In this document: in pieces, positions 1 to 6,742 of the stretch
How positions within the stretch are numbered: the first letter of the stretch is position 1
Layout of the letters: each line of letters begins with the position of its first letter
NCBI GenBank assembly: GCA_934085675.1
Contig: CAKOHH010000006.1
Span: 1-57,573, forward strand
DNA: 57,573 nucleotides
From: an uncultured Bacilli bacterium
Lineage (GTDB): Bacteria; Bacillota_I; Bacilli_A; RF39; UBA660
Direction of reading: 5' to 3'
The notes under the pieces: model-generated
Told to the model about the DNA's origin: nothing
Database searches by the model: none
What the model saw: only the letters and a program-made list of their open reading frames with translations
Program-made: the position numbers and the translations under genes

Positions 1-5
1 AATTT

Positions 6-62
6 GTTAGTTAAAAACTAACTAGAAAGATATTAATTTGTAAGTTATTTTAACTTACAAAT
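6..62. repeat. two small hairpins upstream of pyk
   Basis: Two perfect inverted repeats lie before pyk. The first has 7-bp arms (6-12 and 16-22) with a 3-nt loop. The second has 11-bp arms (36-46 and 52-62) with a 5-nt loop. Neither is followed by a T run on either strand, so they are not textbook intrinsic terminators. They may be the end of an upstream transcript or a leader structure of pyk. The function is unknown. Confidence 0.45.
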
Positions 63-84
63 ATATTATACGAGGAGTATGTAT

Positions 85-1500
85 ATGAAAAAGACAAAAA
101 TTATTTGTAGTATAGGACCAAAAAGTAACACTCCAGATGTTATGGAACAAATGGTTTTAGCTGGTATGAATGTTGCAAGAATTAACTTTTCTCACGCAAC
201 ATTAGAAGAAAGACAACAAGCTTTAGACTGTGTTCATGAAGTAAGAAAAAGAACAGGTTTAAGCGTTGCTATTTTATGGGATACGAAAGGACCTGAATTT
301 AGATGCGGTGTTATGGAAAATGATGGCATTGATTTAGAAGAAGGTAAACTTGTTCGTCTTGTTAAAGAAAATGTTTTAGGAACAAACGAAAGATTTTCTG
401 TAAATCATCCTGAAGCAATTGATTCTTTAAATGTAGGAAATACAGTTTTACTTGAAAACGCTAAGATGAAAATTGAAGTTATTAGTAAAGAAGCAGATGG
501 CGTTACTTGTAAAATTATTAGCGGTGGTCATTTAGGAAACCGTAAGAGTATGAGTGCTCCAGGTGTTAAATTAGATATTCCGTTTATTGGGGATGCTGAT
601 AAGGAAGACTTAATTTATGCTTGTGAACATGGTGGAGAATTCATTGCTTTATCTTTTGTTAATAGTGCTGATGATGTTTTAGAAGCAAAAGCATTATTAA
701 AAGAACATGGTAGAGAAGATTTCCAAATCATTTGCAAAATTGAAAGTGCTTTAGGTATCGAAAACTTAGAAAGTATTTTAGATGTTTCTGATGGTATCAT
801 GGTTGCTCGTGGTGACTTAGGAACAGAAATTCCAAGTGAACTTGTTCCAATTGAACAAAAGAAAATGATTAAAGCATGTCGTCGTCGTAACAAAATTTGT
901 GTTGTTGCCACAGAAATGCTTGAAACTATGATGGAAAATGCTCGTCCAAAAAGAGCTGAAACAAGTGATATTGCCAATGCTGTATTAGACGGAACAGATG
1001 CTGTTATGTTATCTGGGGAAACAACAATGGGTAAACATCCAATCGAAACCGTTGCGGCTATGGCTCGTATTTGTGAAGTTACTGAAAAATATGCAGAATA
1101 TAATATTGTTGAAGAAACTCGTCTTGTTAATAATGCTAGAGACGCTATTGCAACGGCTGTTGTTGACACTGCAAATCGTTTAAATGCTAAACTTATTACC
1201 ACAGCTACTGTTCATGGTAGAACTGCTCGTTTAATTAGTAATTTTAGACCAGTTGCGCCAATCCTTGCTTTAACGCCAACTGCTAAAGATGGTCGTCGTT
1301 TAATCTTAAATTATGGTATTTATCCAGTAGAGATGCCACTTATGAATTCAACTGATGAAGTTATTGGTAAAAGTATTGAAGAAGCTAAGAAATTTTTACC
1401 ACTTCAAAAAGATGACGTGATTGTTATTACCGGTGGTTATCCAAATACTGCTGAAGATCGTACGACAAACTTAATGAAAATCGAACAAATTAAAGACTAA
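85..1500 (+). CDS. pyk: pyruvate kinase
   Basis: Pyruvate kinase converts phosphoenolpyruvate and ADP to pyruvate and ATP, the last step of glycolysis, in the cytosol. The protein is about 471 residues, the normal length without the extra C-terminal domain of Bacillus enzymes. Visible landmarks are ARINFSHA near the N-terminus, DTKGPEFR, the active-site KIES lysine region, VARGDLGTEIP and the MLSGETTMGKHP segment of the TIM barrel. An upstream in-frame ATG at 79 lies only 1 nt from the GAGGAG Shine-Dalgarno (72-77). The ATG at 85 has normal spacing and is preferred. It stands alone: the next gene has its own promoter. The identification is secure. Confidence 0.97.
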   Translation: MKKTKIICSIGPKSNTPDVMEQMVLAGMNVARINFSHATLEERQQALDCVHEVRKRTGLSVAILWDTKGPEFRCGVMENDGIDLEEGKLVRLVKENVLGTNERFSVNHPEAIDSLNVGNTVLLENAKMKIEVISKEADGVTCKIISGGHLGNRKSMSAPGVKLDIPFIGDADKEDLIYACEHGGEFIALSFVNSADDVLEAKALLKEHGREDFQIICKIESALGIENLESILDVSDGIMVARGDLGTEIPSELVPIEQKKMIKACRRRNKICVVATEMLETMMENARPKRAETSDIANAVLDGTDAVMLSGETTMGKHPIETVAAMARICEVTEKYAEYNIVEETRLVNNARDAIATAVVDTANRLNAKLITTATVHGRTARLISNFRPVAPILALTPTAKDGRRLILNYGIYPVEMPLMNSTDEVIGKSIEEAKKFLPLQKDDVIVITGGYPNTAEDRTTNLMKIEQIKD

Positions 1501-1512
1501 TTTAACATTTAC

Positions 1513-1540
1513 TTGACTTTATAAAGTTATGTATTATAAA
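1513..1540 (+). promoter_or_regulatory. promoter of the secretion locus
   Basis: A TTGACT -35 box (1513-1518) and TATAAA -10 box (1535-1540) are separated by 16 nt, about 37 nt before the first pilin-like gene. The spacing and sequence fit a housekeeping sigma factor. This is a prediction from sequence only. Confidence 0.5.
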
Positions 1541-1576
1541 ATATAATTATGTTAATGAAAGAAATGAGGTTTAATT

Positions 1577-1957
1577 ATGGGTTTACTTGGCGATGTTAAT
1601 TTTTGTATAAATTCTGCTAATGTATGGCAAATTGTTGGTTATGCTTTCTTAATTTTTAAGATTATTATTCCAATCTTATTAATTGTTTGGGGTATGTTAG
1701 ATTTAGGTAAAGCTGTAGTTGCTGCTAAAGATGATGAAATTAAAAAAGCTACTAAATCACTTGCTATGCGTGCTATTTCAGCTGTTGCCATCTTCTTTGT
1801 TCCAACAATTGTTGGTATTGTCTTAGGCTTAGTTGCAAGTTTCAATACTGATGAAGTAAAAAACGATTGGAATACTTGTCGCGTATGTATTACTTCTCCT
1901 AACGAGAGTGAATGCGCTAATGCTGCTGAAGATGCATGGAATGGAAATGTCCAATAA
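1577..1957 (+). CDS. VirB2/TrbC-like two-helix membrane protein (pilin-like module 1)
   Basis: A 126-residue protein made almost only of the module shared by the next five genes. It has a cysteine (Cys10), a first hydrophobic helix (about 16-43), a short cytoplasmic loop with AKDDEIKKA (50-58), a second helix (about 62-88) and a C-terminal CxxC...C cluster (Cys101, 104, 113). There is no separate signal peptide or ectodomain, so it is the best candidate for a structural pilin subunit. The size and two-helix plan match VirB2/TrbC-type type IV secretion pilins, and the VirB6-like and VirB4 genes downstream support that. Its own promoter and a strong terminator flank it, so it may be made at a level different from the rest. 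The family assignment is by architecture and context, not by close identity. Confidence 0.7.
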   Translation: MGLLGDVNFCINSANVWQIVGYAFLIFKIIIPILLIVWGMLDLGKAVVAAKDDEIKKATKSLAMRAISAVAIFFVPTIVGIVLGLVASFNTDEVKNDWNTCRVCITSPNESECANAAEDAWNGNVQ

Positions 1958-1986
1958 ACTAGTGTAAAAAACACTAGTTTTTTTTG
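1956..1986 (+). terminator. intrinsic terminator
   Basis: Perfect 10-bp stem (1956-1965 with 1971-1980), a five-A loop and a following T run. It overlaps the stop codon of the first pilin-like gene and separates it from the next one. Confidence 0.8.
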
Positions 1987-1994
1987 GGGATAAT

Positions 1995-2003
1995 TGCTAT
2001 AAT
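1995..2003 (+). promoter_or_regulatory. extended -10 promoter
   Basis: TGCTATAAT (1995-2003) is an extended -10 element placed about 25 nt before the start of the 545-residue gene. No good -35 box is seen, which is usual for extended -10 promoters. Confidence 0.45.
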
Positions 2004-2028
2004 CAATACATAAGTTAAGGTGATTTGT

Positions 2029-3666
2029 ATGAAGAAAAAAATGCGTAAAAAATTCAAACTATTTGTAATAATTAGTATTTCTGTTTTATTTTTCTATGTG
2101 AATGTAAATGCCTCCCAAATTAGTAATACTTGTAAATATACGTCGCACAGTGGCTATAATACCGTTTATTTAGATATTTATGATGATAATACGGCTAAGG
2201 CTTATGTAAAGTATTATTTAAAATCAACAGAGGGAAACGGAAAATTTACAACATATGATGATTTTGGCAAGAAATCTAAAATTGAAAATTGGAACAAAGG
2301 TGATACACAATATTCAAGTGGAAAATGTCCTTCCTATGCCTTAGTAATGCCAACCTGGACAGGGGGGTATAATACTTATTTTTCTGATTCTAAAAACAAT
2401 CTTTCTACAACTCTTGGAAATAAAAAGGGATATGTGTTAGACAATGATAAATCTTTTGAGTCTTATGCTACATGTGAGTATAAAGTTAAATATAATTCTA
2501 ATTCTTATATGAAATTTAAAATAGTTATTCGAGATAAAGATTATTCTAGACTTTATTATATGCAAAATATGGGGGAAAATAATTATCAATATGTTAATAC
2601 CAATTTTTCTAAATTATTAAATTCACCAGCCCTATATTCTGGTTCAGATGTCTCAGAGGTTAATCAGATAGGTTCTCAAATTAATTCTGCAGAAGATATT
2701 TATACGGCTTTTGAAGCAAATGGAAATAAATGTCCTTATATTATTTCTAAAGATGTCACAGACCCAACTAATTTTACAATTGCTGTTTCAGCAGAATCTG
2801 TTCATGATGACGTAAATACTTTTTCTGCATCAGCTATAGGTGGTGGACAATATACTGAACAAGCACCTGAACAAACAACTTTGACGAAAAGCTGTAAATC
2901 CCATTTTAATAAAAATGACATTCCATCTTTAAATGGTGCATCTTTTTCATTTAATCAATATTCAGATGGAAAAAAGGAATTTTGTACAAAAATAACAAAT
3001 ATGACTGAAGAACAATGTACAAACGTTTCTAAAACAAATAATTTTGGTTTATCTGTAACAACACGTTCAGGAAACTCTTATACATTTACGATTGATACTG
3101 AAACTTTTGATGCTTTTTTTGGTGATAGTTGTATTGGTGATAAATTTTATATTGTAGAAGAAGCAGGAATCACTTCTGGGTCTTATATTTTAACAACCAG
3201 TGAAGACAAAGCTAAAGAAGGAACAAGTTATACCCAGGGAAAAGAAGGAGCTGACCTTGAAGATAAAGCTTTTAATCCAAAACAACTATGTGAAGAATCA
3301 GAAAACTGTAACATAAGTCTTGCTAATTTTTGTACCGCTCCAACAGTGGCTCGTACCTTTAAATTTTTAGGTTTATTATTTTATATAGCCAAAATATTAG
3401 TGCCTGGCATAATAATTGTCATGGGATTTGTAAATCTTTTTAAGATTATGACATCTGGAAAATTGGATGATGCTAAAAAATATGCAAAATCTATTATCAT
3501 TCGTATTTTTGTAGGTATTGCTATATTCTTACTTCCAGGAATTATAAATACTATTTATGATGCTGCAAAAGGTATAATTGGCTCTGGCGGAACAGGTGGC
3601 TTTGATAACTGTGCTAGTTGTTTATTAAATCCAAATTCAGACAAGTGCTATATTGAAGAAAACTAG
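2029..3666 (+). CDS. secreted protein with C-terminal pilin-like two-helix module (module 2)
   Basis: About 545 residues. It begins with a basic stretch and a hydrophobic signal sequence ending near VNVNAS, followed by about 400 extracellular residues rich in Tyr, Asn, Ser and Cys that I do not recognise. The last ~115 residues are the shared module: Cys, helix, a loop where SGKLDDAKKYAK replaces AKDDEIKKA, helix, then CASC and a third Cys. The start is ATG 2029 because AAGGTGA (2017-2023) is correctly spaced; an upstream GTG overlaps that site. The layout suggests a surface domain displayed on, or assembled with, the secretion apparatus. The function of the ectodomain is unknown. Confidence 0.65.
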   Translation: MKKKMRKKFKLFVIISISVLFFYVNVNASQISNTCKYTSHSGYNTVYLDIYDDNTAKAYVKYYLKSTEGNGKFTTYDDFGKKSKIENWNKGDTQYSSGKCPSYALVMPTWTGGYNTYFSDSKNNLSTTLGNKKGYVLDNDKSFESYATCEYKVKYNSNSYMKFKIVIRDKDYSRLYYMQNMGENNYQYVNTNFSKLLNSPALYSGSDVSEVNQIGSQINSAEDIYTAFEANGNKCPYIISKDVTDPTNFTIAVSAESVHDDVNTFSASAIGGGQYTEQAPEQTTLTKSCKSHFNKNDIPSLNGASFSFNQYSDGKKEFCTKITNMTEEQCTNVSKTNNFGLSVTTRSGNSYTFTIDTETFDAFFGDSCIGDKFYIVEEAGITSGSYILTTSEDKAKEGTSYTQGKEGADLEDKAFNPKQLCEESENCNISLANFCTAPTVARTFKFLGLLFYIAKILVPGIIIVMGFVNLFKIMTSGKLDDAKKYAKSIIIRIFVGIAIFLLPGIINTIYDAAKGIIGSGGTGGFDNCASCLLNPNSDKCYIEEN

Positions 3667-3684
3667 AAAATACTAGTTTTTTTT
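3659..3684 (+). terminator. intrinsic terminator
   Basis: 8-bp perfect stem (3659-3666 with 3673-3680), a 6-nt loop and a T run. It overlaps the end of the preceding gene. Confidence 0.75.
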
Positions 3685-3693
3685 CTTATAACT

Positions 3694-3702
3694 TGATATA
3701 AT
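3694..3702 (+). promoter_or_regulatory. extended -10 promoter
   Basis: TGATATAAT (3694-3702), about 28 nt before the start of the 182-residue pilin-like gene, directly after a terminator. Confidence 0.45.
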
Positions 3703-3729
3703 TATTTTGTTGAAAAAGTGGGGCTTATT

Positions 3730-4278
3730 ATGAAAAATAAAATCAAGTATATTTTAATATTTATCATTGGTATTTCTATTATTTTTCCCAAAACGGTTTA
3801 TGCACAAATGAATGTAAATCAAAACAATATCTTGTTGATAAATGCTGCTGATAAGAATAATATAACTAATACTTTTATAACTTTAGATGCAGAAGTGAAT
3901 GATACATCAATTGGAGAAATTTGCAGTATGCCTCAATATCGTAAAACTATGCGTTTTTTTGGAACAATAGTTACCTTTGCTAAATATATTGTTCCCATAA
4001 TAATTATTGCTTTTGGAATAATGGACTTGTATAAAGCCGTAACAGGTGCTAAAGATGATGAAATAAAAAAAGCGTTTAAAGCTATTATGGTAAGAATTGC
4101 TGCTGGTGTTTTAATCTTTTTACTTCCAGGATTGGTACAATTTTTCTTTAATATGTTAAATGAGTGGACAAATTACAAGGTGGATGTTTGCTGTTGTACC
4201 GAATGTTTATTGAACTCTAGTTGTGATACTAATAGTTGTAATAGTGGCTCTTGTAAAATAGAAGGGATGAATAACTAA
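3730..4278 (+). CDS. pilin-like two-helix membrane protein (module 3)
   Basis: About 182 residues: an N-terminal signal sequence ending near VYAQ, a short ectodomain of ~45 residues, then the shared module with a first helix after CSMP, loop AKDDEIKKA, second helix, and an unusually cysteine-rich tail containing CCCTEC and three further cysteines. ATG 3730 is chosen over an in-frame GTG at 3718 because the GGGG-containing ribosome site lies between them. The stop overlaps the next ATG by one base, so the two genes are probably translationally coupled. Likely part of the secretion apparatus at the membrane. The specific role is unknown. Confidence 0.65.
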   Translation: MKNKIKYILIFIIGISIIFPKTVYAQMNVNQNNILLINAADKNNITNTFITLDAEVNDTSIGEICSMPQYRKTMRFFGTIVTFAKYIVPIIIIAFGIMDLYKAVTGAKDDEIKKAFKAIMVRIAAGVLIFLLPGLVQFFFNMLNEWTNYKVDVCCCTECLLNSSCDTNSCNSGSCKIEGMNN

Positions 4279-5072
4279 TGAAAAAAAATTTAATCTTAAT
4301 AGTTGGTTTATTTATATTTAATTTGCCAATGGTAAATGCGGCCTATTATTATGTTCTTGATAATGGCAACTATAATTTGTGTGAAACAAATGCGACAAGT
4401 TGTTATGAGGTTTCCAAAGATGCCTCAGGGTTAACTGTTGATAATTCCAACAAAAGAATTAATTATAATAATGAATTTTATGAATTTGACTCTAGTTATC
4501 AAGAAAGTTATTATAAAACAACTTATGGTCAAACGAGAATGTATTTTTATATGTCTAATGATAATTTTGTTTTATGTAAAGCAAAACAAAATTGTCAGAC
4601 ATATTCTAGAAAAAAACTAGAAGATAACGGAGCCATTATTGCTAATAAGAGTCAGGTAGCACTTTCTAATGAAGAAATTTATTACTATAATTCAACATAC
4701 GAATCATCTTCGGCAGGTGGTTCAAATAATGGTACCAATAATGCTTCTAATGATGATGTGGGATATTGTACTAAGTTAAAAGCACCTCTAGAATTTATTG
4801 GTCATATTGTTTTAATTTTTAAAATTATTATTCCAATTATAATCATTATTTTTGGTAGTGTAGATTTTTTTAGAGCCGTTGTCGGAGCAAAAGATGATGA
4901 AATAAAAAAAGCAGGCAGAATTCTTCTATTTAGAGTTTTAGCGGGTGTTATTATATTTTTGATTCCAACGATTGTAAGTGTAATTTTTAATTTAGTAAGT
5001 GATTTTGCTAATCTTAAAGGCTCTTTCAAATATTGTCAAAGATGTGTTTTTGATGTACGAAATTGTAAGTAG
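4278..5072 (+). CDS. secreted protein with pilin-like module (module 4)
   Basis: 264 residues. A cleavable-looking signal sequence ends near MVNAA, followed by a ~130-residue ectodomain with repeated Tyr/Asn-rich stretches and paired cysteines, and a Ser/Asn/Gly linker. The shared module follows, with CTKL, helix, GAKDDEIKKA, helix and CQRCVFDVRNC. The ectodomain looks like two related halves, each with YYY/YFYMSND-type strands followed by a CxxxxxC pair, suggesting an internal repeat. It overlaps the upstream stop by one base. No known enzymatic motif is visible. Confidence 0.65.
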   Translation: MKKNLILIVGLFIFNLPMVNAAYYYVLDNGNYNLCETNATSCYEVSKDASGLTVDNSNKRINYNNEFYEFDSSYQESYYKTTYGQTRMYFYMSNDNFVLCKAKQNCQTYSRKKLEDNGAIIANKSQVALSNEEIYYYNSTYESSSAGGSNNGTNNASNDDVGYCTKLKAPLEFIGHIVLIFKIIIPIIIIIFGSVDFFRAVVGAKDDEIKKAGRILLFRVLAGVIIFLIPTIVSVIFNLVSDFANLKGSFKYCQRCVFDVRNCK

Positions 5073-5080
5073 GTGAAAAG

Positions 5081-5566
5081 ATGAAATTAAAATATTTAAC
5101 GATAATAATATTAACTTTCTTTTTAAGTTTAGGCGTTGTTAATGCAAAAGAAGTCATGCCATTAAACGAAATTAACCCAATTGATTTAAATGAACCCGTA
5201 CTTTTAGTAGGGGAAACTACTACCTCATCTAATACTGAAAATCCCAATTATTGTACAGGTTTACGTTCTACCTTTGTTTTTATTGGTCATTTAATTCGCC
5301 TTGCTAAAATTTTAATACCAATTATTGTTATAATTTTTGGAACATTAGATTTTTTTAAAGCCGTAACAGGTGCTAAAGATGATGAAATAAAAAAAGCGGC
5401 TAAATCGTTACTATTTAGGGCTCTTGCTGGAGTGTGTATTTTCTTTTTGCCTGCAGTTATAGACTTTATTTTTGGCCTTGTTGATGGTTGGAGTAACAGT
5501 GAATATGAGTCTGGCTACCAAGACTGTTTTAAATGTGTTTGGGATGTTGGTAGTTGTACAAAATAA
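5081..5566 (+). CDS. pilin-like two-helix membrane protein (module 5)
   Basis: 161 residues with a signal sequence ending near VVNAK, a ~35-residue linker, then the shared module: CTGL, helix one, TGAKDDEIKKAAK, helix two, and CFKCVWDVGSC. It is the closest relative of the preceding protein in the module. AGGTGAAAAG gives a good ribosome site 8 nt after the preceding stop, and a terminator follows directly. Probably a structural or minor pilin-like component of the secretion machine. Confidence 0.65.
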   Translation: MKLKYLTIIILTFFLSLGVVNAKEVMPLNEINPIDLNEPVLLVGETTTSSNTENPNYCTGLRSTFVFIGHLIRLAKILIPIIVIIFGTLDFFKAVTGAKDDEIKKAAKSLLFRALAGVCIFFLPAVIDFIFGLVDGWSNSEYESGYQDCFKCVWDVGSCTK

Positions 5567-5593
5567 TGTAATTGTAAAAGGTTACATTTTTTT
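5565..5593 (+). terminator. intrinsic terminator
   Basis: 7-bp stem (5565-5571 with 5582-5588) followed by a T run. It closes the 3730-5566 transcription unit. Confidence 0.65.
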
Positions 5594-5594
5594 C

Positions 5595-5623
5595 TTGTTA
5601 TAAAGTACTATTTCTAGTATAAT
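5595..5623 (+). promoter_or_regulatory. promoter
   Basis: TTGTTA (5595-5600), 17-nt spacer, TATAAT (5618-5623). It lies 25 nt before the peptidase-pilin gene and probably drives the 5649-11589 operon. Confidence 0.6.
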
Positions 5624-5648
5624 TTAAGATGAAAACGAGCGTGAAATT

Positions 5649-6728
5649 ATGAAAAAAAAGCTATTTATTTTATTAATCTTGTTTATCATTTTTCCTAGTG
5701 TGAATGCTAAAGTTTGCCAAAAAATCACAGAAAGTAATGTTTATACTTATTTAGCTAAAGATTATTCCGATGTAAGCTACTGTGATGACATGGTAACCAC
5801 TTGTGGTGGAAAAAACAATTTATGTACTTCTGGTTGTTTTCCTCTTTCTATTGCTTCAATTTTAAAAAGTTATGGTAATAATGTAGCGCCACAAGATGTT
5901 TCTAAATACTTATGTACTAATTTTAATTCTGGTGCCTCTGCAAGAAGTTATGAAAGAATTAAAACGTCAAGTAAATTTACCGATGATTTCGAAATGGAAA
6001 CACAAACTATTTCTAATAGTCTTTCAGAAGTTGATAATGCCTTGAATTCTAACAAAGTTGTTTTAGCTTCTATAAAGAAAACAGGTTCTGCTGCCTGCAA
6101 AAAATTTATTGGTGCTAGTGCTCATTATATAACAATTGCTATGAAAAAGAGTGAAAATAATAGTAATCAATATTATATAATTAATACTTCAACGGGATTT
6201 GATACCAGTAAAAACAGTGGTTGGTACGATCAGAGTGTTGTTCAAAATTCCATCATTAATTGTCAAAATCAAAGTTGGATTACTGTTGTTCCCAAAGATT
6301 GTACTGAGTTTGTAGCAAGTAATACATCTAGTTCAGATGGTAGTACCTCTTCAGATGGAAAAAATCATAGCCCTTCTGAAGATCCTTATCCAGGGGCAGG
6401 CCCAAATTTAGATACTGATGCTGATGTTAAATGTAATAAGATTTTTAAGAAAAATGATAGTGATGAGTTTAATGATTTAGGCCAATTTTTACAAGATGTT
6501 TTTTTAGGTATTAGACTTTTAGCACCCACATTAGTTATTATTTTATCAACTATTGATTATATCAAAGCCATCGCCGCATCTAATCAAGATAATTTGAAAA
6601 AAGTAAATCAAAAAACTATAAAAAGAGTTATTGCGGGTCTTATTATATTCTTTATTCCATTATTATTAGATATTTTGTTTAAGTTGTTTGGTATTTACGA
6701 TTTATCAACCTGTGGAATAGGTAATTAG
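5649..6728 (+). CDS. papain-like (C39-type) peptidase domain fused to pilin-like two-helix module
   Basis: 359 residues. A signal sequence (1-20) is followed by a C39_2-like cysteine peptidase domain. The probable catalytic Cys lies in SGCFPLSIASIL, the probable His in SAHYITIA, and an Asn follows in YYIINTSTGFD. A Ser/Asp/Pro-rich linker leads to the C-terminal two-helix module, here with ASNQDNLKKVNQK in place of AKDDEIKKA and only one terminal Cys. C39-type folds process leader peptides or cleave peptide bonds at the cell surface. Tethering it to the pilin-type module suggests maturation of secreted substrates or local trimming of peptidoglycan peptides during assembly. That is inference, and the domain could also be non-catalytic. 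Confidence 0.65.
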   Translation: MKKKLFILLILFIIFPSVNAKVCQKITESNVYTYLAKDYSDVSYCDDMVTTCGGKNNLCTSGCFPLSIASILKSYGNNVAPQDVSKYLCTNFNSGASARSYERIKTSSKFTDDFEMETQTISNSLSEVDNALNSNKVVLASIKKTGSAACKKFIGASAHYITIAMKKSENNSNQYYIINTSTGFDTSKNSGWYDQSVVQNSIINCQNQSWITVVPKDCTEFVASNTSSSDGSTSSDGKNHSPSEDPYPGAGPNLDTDADVKCNKIFKKNDSDEFNDLGQFLQDVFLGIRLLAPTLVIILSTIDYIKAIAASNQDNLKKVNQKTIKRVIAGLIIFFIPLLLDILFKLFGIYDLSTCGIGN

Positions 6729-6742
6729 AAAGGAGTAATAGT

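Noticed and set aside
615..1202. Antisense gene within pyk on the minus strand
   Set aside because: It is the reverse-strand shadow of a strongly conserved coding gene, with no ribosome site or recognisable protein.
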